Source of the DNA: Alteromonas australica
Lineage (GTDB): Bacteria; Pseudomonadota; Gammaproteobacteria; Enterobacterales; Alteromonadaceae
Length of the DNA: 64,000 nucleotides
Direction of reading: 5' to 3'
Assembly (NCBI RefSeq): GCF_000730385.1
Contig: NZ_CP008849.1
Span: forward strand, 4,216,001 to 4,280,000
The number at the start of each line of letters is the position of its first letter. Position 1 is the first letter of the stretch. The notes beneath the pieces were generated by a model. That model was not told the origin of the DNA. It saw only the letters and a list, made by a program, of their open reading frames with translations, and did not search any database. Shown here piece by piece: positions 19,091 through 30,083 of the stretch. A program made the translations under genes and the position numbers.

Positions 19091-20937
19091 AGGTTCTCCA
19101 ATTTCGTCACATCACGCACAGCCCCTTTATCTGCACTTGTCGCTAGGGCCGCAAATGTTTTCAACGAGGTAGACACTTCACGGACACGGTTTTTCGGGCG
19201 CCAAGGTTTTTCACTGGCTTCCATTTTCGCTCTTCGTGCTGAAAGCTCTTCATCGCTTATGGCAATGTTGATGCTACGATTTGGAATATCAATTTCAATC
19301 TTATCGCCATCTTCCACTAAGCCAATACCACCGCCACTGGCTGCTTCAGGCGAACAGTGTCCAATAGACAAGCCACTGGTGCCACCACTAAAGCGACCAT
19401 CAGTCACTAAGGCACAGTGCTTACCAAGGCCTTTAGATTTCAGGTATGACGTGGGATAAAGCATTTCTTGCATACCCGGTCCGCCACGAGGGCCTTCATA
19501 ACGAATGAACACCACATCGCCAGCTTTCACTTCATCACCTAAAATGCCTGCCACAGCGTCATCTTGGCTTTCGTAAATGCGCGCTGTGCCGTTGAATTTC
19601 AAGATAGATTCATCAACACCAGCTGTTTTTACGATACAACCATCTTCGGCCAAATTACCGTATAGCACGGCAAGTCCACCTTCTTGGCTGAAAGCATGCT
19701 CAATGGAGCGAATACAACCATTTTCTCTATCATCATCCGCGGTATCCCAGCGGCAATCCTGACTGAATGCCTGAGTGGTTCTAATACCCGCAGGACCAGC
19801 ACGGAAAAACTTAATGGCGTCTTTATTCTCAGGGTTGGTGATATCCCAGTCGCTAATAACCTCTGTAAGCGGCTTACCCAGTACGTGCTGAACGTCGGTA
19901 TTTAATAAACCCGCTTTGTGAAGCTCACCTAAAATACCTAAAACACCACCGGCTCGGTGCACATCTTCCATATGGTATTTTGGCGTAGATGGCGCAACTT
20001 TGCATAAATGAGGCACGCTACGTGAAAGACGATCGATATCATCCATAGTGAAAGGCACTTCCCCTTCCATTGCTGCGGCCAACAAATGCAAAATAGTATT
20101 GGTTGAGCCACCCATTGCAATATCGAGGCTCATGGCGTTTTCAAAAGCACTAAAATTGGCAATATTTCTTGGCAACACGCTTTCGTCATCGTCACCGTAG
20201 TAACGCTTACACAATTCTACAATTTGCTCTCCGGCTTTTTTGAACAAGCTTTCACGATCGGCATGGGTTGCCAACATTGAGCCATTACCAGGCAGCGAAA
20301 GGCCAAGCGCTTCCGTTAGGCAGTTCATTGAGTTTGCGGTAAACATCCCTGAACATGAACCACAGGTAGGGCAGGCAGAACGTTCGATTTCATCGGTGTC
20401 GGCATCGCTAACTTTATCGTCAGCAGCGGCCACCATTGCATCCACTAAATCGAGCTTAATAAGCTGATCAGATAACTTTGTCTTTCCCGCTTCCATGGGG
20501 CCACCTGACACGAAAATAACCGGAACATTCAGACGCATGGACGCCATCAGCATTCCCGGCGTTATTTTGTCGCAGTTCGAGATGCAAACAATTGCATCCG
20601 CACAGTGTGCATTTACCATGTACTCAACGGCATCAGCTATGATTTCACGCGAAGGTAAACTATACAGCATACCGCTGTGCCCCATTGCAATACCGTCATC
20701 TACGGCAATGGTATTAAACTCTTTCGCAACACCGCCGGCCGCTTCAACGCTTCGAGCAACCAATTGCCCCATATCTTTAAGATGAACATGTCCCGGCACG
20801 AACTGCGTGAATGAATTAGCGATAGCGATAATGGGCTTTCCGAAATCAGAATCTTTCATACCAGTGGCGCGCCATAACGCGCGCGCTCCTGCCATATTTC
20901 TACCTTGGGTAGTGGTTGCAGATCGTAACTTGGGCAT
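19087..20937 (-). CDS. ilvD: Dihydroxy-acid dehydratase
   Basis: A 616-aa iron-sulphur enzyme that dehydrates 2,3-dihydroxy acids to the 2-oxo acids of the valine and isoleucine pathways. Visible signatures are D81 in [14 protein letters not shown]122 and K124 in [12 protein letters not shown], and the [20 protein letters not shown] block with the third cluster cysteine (C195). The C-terminal [14 protein letters not shown] is the family's second PROSITE-type motif. A GGGAAGGA ribosome site precedes the ATG. It is first in the ilvD-ilvA operon. Confidence 0.97.
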   Translation of the reverse strand: MPKLRSATTTQGRNMAGARALWRATGMKDSDFGKPIIAIANSFTQFVPGHVHLKDMGQLVARSVEAAGGVAKEFNTIAVDDGIAMGHSGMLYSLPSREIIADAVEYMVNAHCADAIVCISNCDKITPGMLMASMRLNVPVIFVSGGPMEAGKTKLSDQLIKLDLVDAMVAAADDKVSDADTDEIERSACPTCGSCSGMFTANSMNCLTEALGLSLPGNGSMLATHADRESLFKKAGEQIVELCKRYYGDDDESVLPRNIANFSAFENAMSLDIAMGGSTNTILHLLAAAMEGEVPFTMDDIDRLSRSVPHLCKVAPSTPKYHMEDVHRAGGVLGILGELHKAGLLNTDVQHVLGKPLTEVISDWDITNPENKDAIKFFRAGPAGIRTTQAFSQDCRWDTADDDRENGCIRSIEHAFSQEGGLAVLYGNLAEDGCIVKTAGVDESILKFNGTARIYESQDDAVAGILGDEVKAGDVVFIRYEGPRGGPGMQEMLYPTSYLKSKGLGKHCALVTDGRFSGGTSGLSIGHCSPEAASGGGIGLVEDGDKIEIDIPNRSINIAISDEELSARRAKMEASEKPWRPKNRVREVSTSLKTFAALATSADKGAVRDVTKLENL

Positions 20938-21478
20938 AAATCCTTCCCGTTTTAAATAAGCTTAAAAATGTATTTGTTCGACAGTGTCGTCAACATCTCA
21001 GTTGTTTGCTATTGGTGCGTATAACCCCATTAATGGGTTATGAACAAGATGAGCGAGTATCATAGCTTGTTCAATGACGTCTTACTTCTTTAAACGCTAT
21101 GAGACAATATGCCTACGCGCCGACGTACATAATAGCGATATAACATGAGTGACTAGACTATGCTTAGCACTGTCGCAATTAAATGTTTTAGGTCGTTCAC
21201 GATTGAGTAAAAGCGAGAATACAAGGTAGCAAATTCATGCTAAACCTTTCTTTCGCATAACTAATTTGACGAGTAATAACAGCGTCCTTTTGCTATTACT
21301 TAAATGAATGGTTGCTCATTAGGGCTTATGGCTTTTACCCTGAAATTACAGTGCGCTTTTTAACGTCTGTATTGTAACGGCAAGAAATAGCATGAAAGTA
21401 GGGCCGAAATCAAGTATTTTGCGGCCTTTCGCCTATATCTATGGGCAAATTAACAAGAAGAAAACGGTAAATAATAAG
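20938..21478. promoter_or_regulatory. Intergenic region between ilvD and the TRIC gene
   Basis: About 540 bases between divergent genes. An imperfect palindrome at 21021-21041 (ATAACC and GGTTAT arms around CCATTAATGG with one extra C) lies 84 bases before ilvD and could be an operator. A weaker inverted repeat (AGTAATA/TATTACT) is at 21272-21300. I saw no convincing Ile/Val/Leu-rich leader peptide with a terminator, so attenuation is not supported. Confidence 0.4.
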
Positions 21479-22093
21479 ATGATAGATTGGTTTCATTGGG
21501 CGAATCTGGCGGGTGTGGCAGTATGCGCCATCTCAGGCACCTTAATGGCATATCAAAAGCGAATGGACGGATTCGGCGTTATTGTACTTGCCAGTGCCAC
21601 CGCAATTGGCGGCGGCACACTAAGAGACATGATGCTAGATGTTCCCGTCTTTTGGATTGCCGACACCGATTACCTTTACACCACATTAATTGCCGCTTTT
21701 ATTCCTATCATTTGGTTGCGAGTGAGCCCTAGATTCCCTTATCACTATTTGCTTATTGCAGACGCATTTGGCTTAGCGCTTTTTAACGTAGTCGGCATTG
21801 AAAAAGCATTAGCCAACGACACCGGTATTGCGGTAGCCATTGCTATGGGCACCATTACCGGGGTTTTCGGAGGCCTATTGCGAGACGTCATTTGCCGAGA
21901 AGTCCCCTTGGTATTGCACGGTGAACTTTACGCGACCACCTGCATAGTGGGCGGTGTTGTGTATGGCCTAGCAGCCTACTTTGGTTTTGCCACCCAATGG
22001 TGTGGTATTGCTGCACTCTCCACCACCGTATGCTTTCGCCTAGGTGCCATGCGATGGCATTGGGAAATGCCCGTATTTAATAGAGAGCATTAA
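21479..22093 (+). CDS. TRIC family (YadS/YicG-type, UPF0126) cation channel protein
   Basis: A protein of about 204 residues with seven predicted helices built from two repeats. Each repeat has the family glycine motif: AIGGGTLRDMMLD near residue 45 and GVFGGLLRDVICRE near residue 130. The frame opens at 21392, but the ATG at 21479 gives the usual N-terminus (MIDWFHWANLAGVAVCAISGTLMA) and family length. Bacterial homologues form trimeric K+-selective pores. The physiological role is unclear. Confidence 0.88.
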   Translation: MIDWFHWANLAGVAVCAISGTLMAYQKRMDGFGVIVLASATAIGGGTLRDMMLDVPVFWIADTDYLYTTLIAAFIPIIWLRVSPRFPYHYLLIADAFGLALFNVVGIEKALANDTGIAVAIAMGTITGVFGGLLRDVICREVPLVLHGELYATTCIVGGVVYGLAAYFGFATQWCGIAALSTTVCFRLGAMRWHWEMPVFNREH

Positions 22094-22183
22094 ACGGGTT
22101 ACCCCCTAAAATACCATCCGAAGTACAGTATTAACTGACGCCCAACTTACATACATTACTCTTCTTATTAAGGAGAGTTGTTA

Positions 22184-23698
22184 ATGAGTATGGCAGTTGT
22201 AAAAACCTTCGCAGGGCAGGGTGTGTCTGCCCCAGAGGTCTCAGTAGAAGTACACTTGGCAAACGGTTTGCCTGCCTTTCAATTGGTAGGCATGGCAGAA
22301 ACCAGTGTCAAAGAAGCTCGCGAGCGCGTACGCAGTGCATTAATAAACAGTGGGTTTGACTTTCCCGCCAAGCGAATTACGGTCAACCTCGCGCCAGCGG
22401 ATATTCCTAAATACGGCGGACGATTCGATTTACCTATTGCCGTAGGTATATTAGTGGCTTCAGGATACCTTCCTGATACCTGTTTATACGATATCGCCTT
22501 AGTGGGTGAGCTAGGCTTAAACGGCGAAATAAAATCCGTAGGCGGATTAATTCCTATTTTAATGGCCAGCGCCCATGAAGGGCTGCCGCTTATTTTTCCA
22601 GGGGTAAATGATGTAGAGGCTGCCATGGTTTCTTATGCCACGCGCTTTCCCGCGTTTGATTTACTCTCAGTCTACGAGCACCTCGCCAAAAACACACGCT
22701 TACAAGAAGGGCAGCCTTATAAAGAACCTAGTCGTGCTAGCGAGATTAAGGGCTGGGATGACATAATAGGTCAAGCACAGGCCAAACGCGCCCTAATCAT
22801 TGCGGCCGCAGGCGCGCATAATCTACTTATGGTAGGCCCTCAAGGTACAGGAAAAAGTCTTTTAGCCAGCCGCCTACTTAGCTTACTCCCTCCGTTGTCA
22901 GAACAAGAAGCGTTAGAAGTTGCCGCGATACACTCAGTAAAAGGCGAAACCATTAAGCCCACAAACTTCAAAACACGAAACATGCGTTCGCCTCACCATA
23001 CAAGTTCTGCAGTAGCCCTCACCGGCGGAGGTTCGCACCCGATTCCGGGTGAAATTTCGCTAGCTCATCATGGCGTTCTGTTTCTAGACGAATTACCTGA
23101 ATTTGGGCGAAAAGCATTAGATGTGCTGCGGGAGCCCCTTGAAACCGGTGATGTACATATATCCCGCGCTTCAGGAAGCGCCACGTATCCGGCTAACTTT
23201 CAATTAATTGCAGCAATGAACCCCAGTCCCACTGGCGATATTGACGACAACCGGCTTACGCCTCAACAGCAACTCAATTATTTGAATCGCCTCTCTGGTC
23301 CGTTGCTCGATCGCATCGATATTCAAGTTGAAGTTCCCAGGCTTGCTAGCTACGACTTGTCGGTACCGATTTCACAACACGATGATTCCATTCATCAGGC
23401 AAAAAAACAGGTTATGGATGCCCAATCTCTACAACTGACACGCCAAGGAAAAACCAATGCTCAGCTTAGTGGCGCGGAACTCGCTACCTTATGTCAGCTA
23501 AACGATACCGATTTGCGATTTTTACAAGCAGCAGCCAAGCAGCTCAATCTTTCTATGCGAGTGTTTCATCGTACGTTAAAAGTAGCACGCACTATTGCAG
23601 ATATAGAAGGGCAAACACAGGTGCTTCGGCCGCACTTAAGTGAAGCATTGGGCTATCGGGCCTTAGACAACTTAATCAAACAGTTAAGCAGTCATTAA
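22184..23698 (+). CDS. comM: YifB/ComM family Mg-chelatase-like AAA+ ATPase
   Basis: A protein of about 504 residues. The N-terminal ChlI-like domain (FAGQGVSAPEVSVEVHLANG) is followed by the AAA+ module with Walker A GPQGTGKS (about 218-225), Walker B GVLFLDELPEF and a C-terminal Mg-chelatase helical domain. The Vibrio homologue ComM is a hexameric helicase that promotes branch migration during natural transformation. The ATG at 22184 is chosen for the AAGGAG site eight bases upstream. Its stop overlaps the convergent ilvY stop by four bases. yifB also neighbours the ilv genes in E. coli. Confidence 0.9.
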   Translation: MSMAVVKTFAGQGVSAPEVSVEVHLANGLPAFQLVGMAETSVKEARERVRSALINSGFDFPAKRITVNLAPADIPKYGGRFDLPIAVGILVASGYLPDTCLYDIALVGELGLNGEIKSVGGLIPILMASAHEGLPLIFPGVNDVEAAMVSYATRFPAFDLLSVYEHLAKNTRLQEGQPYKEPSRASEIKGWDDIIGQAQAKRALIIAAAGAHNLLMVGPQGTGKSLLASRLLSLLPPLSEQEALEVAAIHSVKGETIKPTNFKTRNMRSPHHTSSAVALTGGGSHPIPGEISLAHHGVLFLDELPEFGRKALDVLREPLETGDVHISRASGSATYPANFQLIAAMNPSPTGDIDDNRLTPQQQLNYLNRLSGPLLDRIDIQVEVPRLASYDLSVPISQHDDSIHQAKKQVMDAQSLQLTRQGKTNAQLSGAELATLCQLNDTDLRFLQAAAKQLNLSMRVFHRTLKVARTIADIEGQTQVLRPHLSEALGYRALDNLIKQLSSH

Positions 23699-24567
23699 CC
23701 ACGAGGTATAAAATCCAGCTTCAAAAATGCATCAATAAGCGGTTCTTGCTGCTTATCTTGCAGGCAGCATAGACCTAGCGCATAAGGCTCTATATCTTCT
23801 ACAGCAATCTGGGTCACGAGACTTGCCATACTCGAGTGATCAAGCACCACTTTGGGCACAAAACCAATACCACATTCTAACGCCACCATACTAACAATGG
23901 CTTCATTGCCCCCCACTGATGCGTACACATTCGGCCTAACACCATGTTCGGCAAACCAATGGTAAGCAATACGTCGGGTAGGGCCATGCTCAGGCATAAT
24001 CACTTGATGTTGTGTCCAGTTTATTTGCGCCAATTGGGTGAGCCGCCACTCTCTCGGCGCAATAAGCACTAGAGGTACATTGTCGAGTGGAGAGAAGTAC
24101 AAATCAGTGGGCAAATCAGGCGTATGAATGGCTATTGCCAGATCACATTGCTTCTGCTTAATTTTTTCAATAGACAATGCCGGGTCACCTGTTATTAAGC
24201 GGATATCCACACCGGGGTGTTGCTGTCTAAATTGCCGTAAAATGGCGGGTAAGTGGCTTTGGCTAGCGGTGACTGAACAGAAAAGACTAATCTCGCCTTG
24301 CAGCGCTTCCGTATCTTCTTTTAAATCTGCTTTTAATTGTTGCCAATCCTTTAACGCCTGCGTAGAAAAAGACAGCAACTTATGACCACTGTGGGTTAAT
24401 GCCACTTTGCGGTTGTCTCGCTTAAACAGAGTACACCCTAATTCGTCCTCAAGCCTTTGTATCACGCGGCTTAGCGTAGATGGGGAAACATACATTGCCT
24501 CAGCGGTATCGCCGAAATGTAAGCTTGTGGCAAGGTGCTTAAACAACTGAAGACTACGAAAATCCAT
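23695..24567 (-). CDS. ilvY: LysR family activator of ilvC
   Basis: A 290-aa LysR-type regulator: N-terminal HTH (MDFRSLQLFKHLATSLHFGDTA, then VSPSTLSRVIQRLEDELG) and a C-terminal periplasmic-binding-like effector domain. It is divergent from ilvC, as in E. coli, where IlvY binds acetolactate or acetohydroxybutyrate and activates ilvC. That arrangement plus full-length match supports the name. Its own promoter overlaps the candidate operator at 24581-24599, so autoregulation is expected. Confidence 0.93.
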   Translation of the reverse strand: MDFRSLQLFKHLATSLHFGDTAEAMYVSPSTLSRVIQRLEDELGCTLFKRDNRKVALTHSGHKLLSFSTQALKDWQQLKADLKEDTEALQGEISLFCSVTASQSHLPAILRQFRQQHPGVDIRLITGDPALSIEKIKQKQCDLAIAIHTPDLPTDLYFSPLDNVPLVLIAPREWRLTQLAQINWTQHQVIMPEHGPTRRIAYHWFAEHGVRPNVYASVGGNEAIVSMVALECGIGFVPKVVLDHSSMASLVTQIAVEDIEPYALGLCCLQDKQQEPLIDAFLKLDFIPRG

Positions 24568-24580
24568 AGCATTTCACTTT

Positions 24581-24599
24581 TTGCAATATTATCTTGCAA
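24581..24599. promoter_or_regulatory. Putative IlvY operator
   Basis: Two TTGCAA half-sites separated by seven AT-rich bases form a dyad that also satisfies the LysR T-N11-A rule. It lies 14 bases upstream of the ilvY start and about 120 bases upstream of ilvC. Confidence 0.65.
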
Positions 24600-24722
24600 A
24601 TATATCATTTTCCAAAACAAAATAAATCCCTTAATCTCTCCATCAAGTCGTCATAGACGAGGTAATCAACGCCACGGTTGGACGTTGATAATGACGAAAA
24701 TGAATGTTGTTCGGAAATTTTT

Positions 24723-26201
24723 ATGGCTAATTATTTCAACACCCTGTCACTTCGCCAGCAGCTAGATCAACTAGGCCGCTGCCGTTTCATGGCACGCGAA
24801 GAATTTGCTGACGGTTGTCAGTTTTTAAAAGGCAAAAAGATCGTAATCGTAGGTTGCGGCGCGCAAGGTCTTAATCAAGGTCTAAATATGCGTGATTCAG
24901 GGTTAAATGTTTCTTATGCGTTGCGTCAAGCAGCGATCGATGAGCAACGAGACTCTTACAAACGTGCTACCAGCAACGGCTTTACCGTTGGCACGTATCA
25001 GGATCTTATTCCTGAAGCTGATTTAGTTTACAACTTAACCCCAGATAAGCAGCACGCTAGCGTAGTAGAAGCCGTCATGCCGCTTATGAAGAAAGGGGCT
25101 ACCTTGGGCTACTCTCACGGTTTCAACATTGTTGAAGAGGGTCAGCAAATTCGTAGCGACATTACCGTGGTAATGTGTGCGCCGAAAAGCCCAGGTTCTG
25201 AAGTACGTGAAGAATATAAGCGTGGCTTCGGTGTACCAACATTGATTGCTGTACACCCAGAAAATGACCCTGAAGGTAAAGGTTGGGATCAAGCAAAAGC
25301 ACTAGCAAGTGCAACAGGCGGTGACCGCGCAGGTGTACTTGAGTCATCATTTGTGGCTGAAGTGAAATCTGACCTTATGGGTGAGCAAACCATCTTATGT
25401 GGTATGCAACAAGTTGCAGCGGTGCTTGCTTTTGAAAAAATGGTTGATGATGGTATTGACCCAGGCTATGCAGGTGCACTTATTCAGTATGGCTTAGAAG
25501 CGATTACTGAAGCACTTAAGATTGGCGGTGTTACCAACATGATGGACCGTCTTTCAAACCCTGCAAAAGTGAAGGCATTTGAGCTTTCTGAGCAGCTAAC
25601 AGATTTACTTCGTCCGTTGTTTGAAAAGCACCAAGACGACATTATCAGCGGTGAGTTCTCTCGCACAATGATGGAAGATTGGGCAAACGGCGACGCAAAT
25701 CTACTTAAGTGGCGCGAAGAAACCGGTGAAACCGCGTTTGAAAATGCCCCAACTTATGAAGCCGAAATCAGCGAGCAAGAGTTTTTTGACCACGGCATTC
25801 TATTAGTTGCCATGATCAAATGTGGTGTAGAAGTGGCCTTTGACGTGATGGTTGAAGCAGGCATTTTACCTGAGTCAGCGTACTACGAGTCACTACATGA
25901 AACACCACTAATTTCAAACACAATCGCGCGAAAGCGCTTGTATGAAATGAACGTAGTAATTTCTGATACCGCAGAATATGGTAATTATTTGTTTGCTAAC
26001 GCAGCCATTCCAATTTTGCGCGAGAAGTTTATGCCTACTATTGATACTTCAGTTATCGGCAAAGGCTTGTCAGCTACTTCTAACCAAGTAGAAAACAAGC
26101 GCCTTGTAGATATTAACGAAGCCATCCGTTCACACGGTGTGGAATCGGTAGGTAAAACCTTACGTGGCTACATGACTGACATGAAAGCCATTATAGGTTA
26201 G
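24723..26201 (+). CDS. ilvC: Ketol-acid reductoisomerase, class II
   Basis: A protein of about 492 residues. The NADPH Rossmann motif is [18 protein letters not shown] and the following ALRQ carries the phosphate-binding residues. Two copies of the all-helical C-terminal KARI domain make it the long, E. coli-like class II form. It catalyses isomeration and reduction of acetolactate and acetohydroxybutyrate. The frame opens at 24678, but the ATG at 24723 gives the standard [18 protein letters not shown] start. It is followed by a strong terminator. Confidence 0.97.
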   Translation: MANYFNTLSLRQQLDQLGRCRFMAREEFADGCQFLKGKKIVIVGCGAQGLNQGLNMRDSGLNVSYALRQAAIDEQRDSYKRATSNGFTVGTYQDLIPEADLVYNLTPDKQHASVVEAVMPLMKKGATLGYSHGFNIVEEGQQIRSDITVVMCAPKSPGSEVREEYKRGFGVPTLIAVHPENDPEGKGWDQAKALASATGGDRAGVLESSFVAEVKSDLMGEQTILCGMQQVAAVLAFEKMVDDGIDPGYAGALIQYGLEAITEALKIGGVTNMMDRLSNPAKVKAFELSEQLTDLLRPLFEKHQDDIISGEFSRTMMEDWANGDANLLKWREETGETAFENAPTYEAEISEQEFFDHGILLVAMIKCGVEVAFDVMVEAGILPESAYYESLHETPLISNTIARKRLYEMNVVISDTAEYGNYLFANAAIPILREKFMPTIDTSVIGKGLSATSNQVENKRLVDINEAIRSHGVESVGKTLRGYMTDMKAIIG

Positions 26202-26239
26202 GACAGTTTCTGTCGTTAGGTGCTTAACTAAGCCCTCTT

Positions 26240-26266
26240 GCCCGACCATTTTGGTCGGGCTTTTTT
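26240..26266 (+). terminator. Rho-independent terminator of ilvC
   Basis: The GCCCGACCA/TGGTCGGGC stem with a three-base loop is followed by six T, 39 bases after the ilvC stop. Confidence 0.93.
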
Positions 26267-26277
26267 ATGCCTAATGC

Positions 26278-27525
26278 TTATACGTGACCTTCACGCACTT
26301 TTTCCGCAAAGCGCACGGCAACATAAGACAACGCAAAAAACACGCTAAAACCATAGCCTATTGGCAGCAAATTTCCCGCCAAAAAACTATCGACAAAAAG
26401 CGCAATTGGCACTGAGAACAAGCTAGAAAAAGAGCCAATAATAGCCGCCCCTAAACCTGCCATTTCGCCAAGAGGTTGCATAGCCATGGCATTCAAATTA
26501 CCAAACAGAATTCCCACAAAAAAGAACCCCACGAACATAGTAGAAACCGTTAACCATAAAGGCGGCAAGCCATCGAAGATGAGTAACAACGCCAAATAGA
26601 CACAGGCAAACCCATTTGCCCCTTTCAGGGCAAAGCGACATAGTCTTCGCATCCCAAATTTCATCACCATTTTACCGTTGAAATAAGAGGCAAGGCCGAT
26701 GGAAAACGCTAAGGTTGCAAAAATATAGGGAAACATATCTCCTACATTATAAAACACCTGAAAGATGGTTTGAGACGCACTCAAGTACGCCAGAAACGCA
26801 CCAAATATACACGCCATAGCAAAGGTGTACCCCATTACCTCAGGGTGGGTAAGAATAAAGCGAGATGAAGCAATGAACTGTTGTACTGAAAACGGTTTAC
26901 GTTTACTCCGTGGCAGTGTTTCACCTTGTCGAGTGAAAAACCAAGCCCCGGTAAGCGAAGCAACCACTAAGAACAAAGTGAAAATATGGAACCATGAAGA
27001 TAAGTCCATCACTGTTTGTCCGATAATGGGGGCTAACATAGGCACAAGAATAAACACCATCATAATAAATGACATTACCCGCGCCATGGCGTCCCCCACA
27101 TAAAGGTCTCGAATAATCGCCATAGATGCTATTCGCGGGCCCGATACGCCAAATGCTTGAATCACTCTGCCAACTAACATGGTTTCTAAATTAGTCGCGG
27201 ACATGCATACAAAGGTGCCTAACGCAAAAATACACAAGCCGACTAAGATGGTCAGTCGCCTACCCCGACTATCTGAGAATGGCCCAAAGAACATTTGACC
27301 CAAAGCCATCCCTACAAAGAAAAAAGTCACAATTAAATGGGTGTGATGCGCCTCTTCTACATTTAATGACTCGCCAATTTGCAACAATGCCGGCAGCATA
27401 GCGTCGATACTGAGGGCAACCAATGAAGTCAGTGATGCCATTAATGCGACAAACTCAATCAAACCTAACACCGGACGTGTGCCATGGCGTGCTTGTTCTA
27501 CAGATTTATCACTGATATTTGACAT
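26278..27525 (-). CDS. Bcr/CflA-type MFS multidrug exporter
   Basis: A 415-aa protein with 12 predicted membrane segments. The N-terminal region LSIDAMLPALLQIGESLNV, GQMFFGPFSDSRGRRLTILVG (motif A) and GRVIQAFGVSGPRIASMAIIRDLY (close to motif C) fit the Bcr/CflA drug:H+ antiporter family. It is single, convergent with ilvC, and no regulator gene is adjacent. The substrate is unknown. Confidence 0.85.
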   Translation of the reverse strand: MSNISDKSVEQARHGTRPVLGLIEFVALMASLTSLVALSIDAMLPALLQIGESLNVEEAHHTHLIVTFFFVGMALGQMFFGPFSDSRGRRLTILVGLCIFALGTFVCMSATNLETMLVGRVIQAFGVSGPRIASMAIIRDLYVGDAMARVMSFIMMVFILVPMLAPIIGQTVMDLSSWFHIFTLFLVVASLTGAWFFTRQGETLPRSKRKPFSVQQFIASSRFILTHPEVMGYTFAMACIFGAFLAYLSASQTIFQVFYNVGDMFPYIFATLAFSIGLASYFNGKMVMKFGMRRLCRFALKGANGFACVYLALLLIFDGLPPLWLTVSTMFVGFFFVGILFGNLNAMAMQPLGEMAGLGAAIIGSFSSLFSVPIALFVDSFLAGNLLPIGYGFSVFFALSYVAVRFAEKVREGHV

Positions 27526-27741
27526 AAGGTCTCACATAACGAAATTGAAGGCTGCCCAGAGTTTTACGTAAAGTGACATAATGCTGGATGACTAAGGCAG
27601 TAATAAGGGTGAGGATTTTAACGCAATTTAGCGCAAAAAGCCGCCAGTAACACAACCACTTGTCGTGTTAACTAACGGCCTCAACGGTTTGACCTAGGCG
27701 CATTGCACCTAGCTAAGTATTACATGAGTAATAAATTGCTT

Positions 27742-29688
27742 TTAATTAAGATGTTTAGATAGAAAAGCATCCATTTCTTCAAAAAACGCGTGTCGGTTTC
27801 TTTGGATTGAAAGATGGTGATCGCCCGCTTCCAACTCAACATACTTATAGTCTTTGTTGTGCTTTCTTAACGCTTCCGCCATATCGCGACTTTGATCAAT
27901 ATGAACAATACGATCCTCTTCGCCATGTACCAACAAAATTGGCGCTTTTATAATGTCGACTTTGGAAATCGCCGAACGGGCAAGTAAGTCTTTATCGTCA
28001 TCGCCAATCTGGTTTTTGACAAACTCGGAGTTTTGGAACATACGGGACTGTTCGACAAGGGTTTTCAAACTGCTCACACCAGCAAAGCTGACCGCGCATT
28101 GAAATAACTCTGGGGTTTTCACTGTCGCCATCATAGCCGCGTAGCCACCATAGCTCGCCCCGACGATACACATATTGTCTTTTTCAGCGTAACCTTGCTT
28201 AACCATCCAGTTAGCCGCGTCGGTGATGTCATCTTGCATGGCCAAACCCCAGCCTTTCATTTGGTTCTGAGAAAACTCATAACCATAGCCTTCAGATCCT
28301 CTAAAATTAGGGCGCAATACGGCATACCCTTTATTAGTGAAATACGCCGTCCAATAATCAAAGCCACTGAAGTCACGGGCACCAGGTCCACCATGAGGGT
28401 GAATAATGGTGGGGAAGGGGCCATCACCTTTAGGTAAAGTGAGATAAGCTTCTATCTCAACACCGTCTCTGGCTTCGTAGCTAATTAGTCTATGCGGACT
28501 AAGAAGTGCAGGTTGAATTTGCGGGTATTGTTGAAAGAGGAAGCCAAGTGAACCTTTGGCTCTATTTCCGATAAAGTAATTTCCCGGCTGTGTATCCGAC
28601 TCTGCGTAAAGTAGGTAGGTATTCCCATCTCGGCTGAAACTCGTTAAGGTATTATGAGTATTGGGCAGCGCTGTATCTAACCCTTTTTGTAACTCTTTAT
28701 AGCCTTCATCCCAATATTGGCGGCCATCGTGACGTATACCAATCACCTCTCTCGTTGTAGGTGAGTAAATAAGGCCACCTGATACGTCGTAGCCTTCATC
28801 CGCGTAAACTTCTGTCGATATTTTGGTCGTCAGATCTATTTTAAATATCGCTTTATAATCGCCTTTATATCCCCTGTAATAAAGAATATTTGGATCAAGA
28901 GCAAAACCTAACGGGTAAATGCTTTTATCCGACATTGCGTTGTAGCTAAATAAGGTTTCCCAGTCATTATCAACACGAAGCAGTACCTCAGTATCACCCC
29001 CCCGATAATTTCGCGTGACACCCAAGCGTACGTTGTGTTGCTGGTCTGTCATCCAAGTTCGAATTTCATTTTTCGATTTTTCAACAATTTCTGTATCGCC
29101 ATTGTTGATATTCACTTTGTATACCGAAGGTTTACCCGGGTTTTCTACATCAATGGCCATGAGGATATGTTTAGGATCATCAGGCAACCAATCTACAACC
29201 GTATCTTGGAATTGAGGCGCAGAGCGCGCATTTGGAAATCGGCGTTTTAACTTACGAAAATCTAAAATTCGAAATGGGTCTTCACCTTGAGCGTCGTAGT
29301 CCATGGCCAATAATCGCGTTTCATAAACCCGCGCATTGTATTGCTTTCTTGCGTAACGAGCGCTAATGACAAGCCGATCATTACTTACCCACTTAAACCA
29401 GTTTATTTTTACTTTTTCGTTGTCAGATTGAAGTAAATAATGTGCTTTGTTCGTCGTAAGGTCGAAAGTGGCCAGCACACTCACTTCATTTGGCTCTGTT
29501 AGATTTTGGACATACGCTATACGTTGCCCGTTAGGAGAAAGTGACGGCCCCCAATAGGCGGGCAATTTACTAAAATGAGAATAGTGAAGAGGCTTTGCCT
29601 CATTTTCGGCACTTGTTGCGCCAAATGAAAATAGAGTTAAGCATACTAAAACTACACACGAAAATAGGTGTAATTGGACAACACGCAT
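27742..29688 (-). CDS. Secreted S9 family prolyl-oligopeptidase-like peptidase
   Basis: A protein of about 648 residues: signal sequence (residues about 1-27), an N-terminal beta-propeller with WD40-like PD40 repeats (SLSPNGQRIAYV and others) and a C-terminal alpha/beta-hydrolase domain. The catalytic triad is visible as S512 (VGASYGGYAAM), D592 (HGEEDRIV) and H624 or H625 (AGDHHLS). It should cleave short peptides in the periplasm or outside the cell. The ATG at 29688 is chosen over 29694 because the AAGGA site is correctly spaced only for the former. Confidence 0.9.
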   Translation of the reverse strand: MRVVQLHLFSCVVLVCLTLFSFGATSAENEAKPLHYSHFSKLPAYWGPSLSPNGQRIAYVQNLTEPNEVSVLATFDLTTNKAHYLLQSDNEKVKINWFKWVSNDRLVISARYARKQYNARVYETRLLAMDYDAQGEDPFRILDFRKLKRRFPNARSAPQFQDTVVDWLPDDPKHILMAIDVENPGKPSVYKVNINNGDTEIVEKSKNEIRTWMTDQQHNVRLGVTRNYRGGDTEVLLRVDNDWETLFSYNAMSDKSIYPLGFALDPNILYYRGYKGDYKAIFKIDLTTKISTEVYADEGYDVSGGLIYSPTTREVIGIRHDGRQYWDEGYKELQKGLDTALPNTHNTLTSFSRDGNTYLLYAESDTQPGNYFIGNRAKGSLGFLFQQYPQIQPALLSPHRLISYEARDGVEIEAYLTLPKGDGPFPTIIHPHGGPGARDFSGFDYWTAYFTNKGYAVLRPNFRGSEGYGYEFSQNQMKGWGLAMQDDITDAANWMVKQGYAEKDNMCIVGASYGGYAAMMATVKTPELFQCAVSFAGVSSLKTLVEQSRMFQNSEFVKNQIGDDDKDLLARSAISKVDIIKAPILLVHGEEDRIVHIDQSRDMAEALRKHNKDYKYVELEAGDHHLSIQRNRHAFFEEMDAFLSKHLN

Positions 29689-30083
29689 AGGCATTCCTTC
29701 GCTTTATTATTGATTTATATTGGTTCATTAAACAATGAAAGTCTGTTTGACTATACAGATTTTTAACTTTTGATTGAAGTCATTCTATCGAAACCTTCGT
29801 TAAAAACTAACACCTGTCAATTGGCCCCGTTACGGTGATCTTGTAAATTTTTACGTGATGTTGATCCCTAATAAGGGGGTAATAACTAAAAAGCGGGTAA
29901 CACAGGGAAATTGGCTTCGTCGCAACGTTTAATTTGCTGACCTTAGCAGGCTAGGGCTTAGGAAGGGATGTGCTATCATGAAGTGACGCGATATCATTGT
30001 TGATACCTGTAGCATTTGCATCGCCACAAGCGATGTTCACTGACCGAACTCACTATTTGCGCAAGAAGGAATTGCATTTCTAG
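29689..30083. promoter_or_regulatory. Intergenic region between S9 peptidase and tamA
   Basis: Nearly 400 bases between divergent genes; it must carry both promoters. The sequence is AT-rich near 29700-29830. No operator, repeat or small gene that I can support. Confidence 0.4.

Noticed and set aside
21197..21238. Short leftward ORF (13 codons, some Leu and Ile) upstream of ilvD as a possible leader peptide
   Set aside because: Too few Ile/Val/Leu codons, far from ilvD, and no paired terminator/antiterminator stems or T-run seen.
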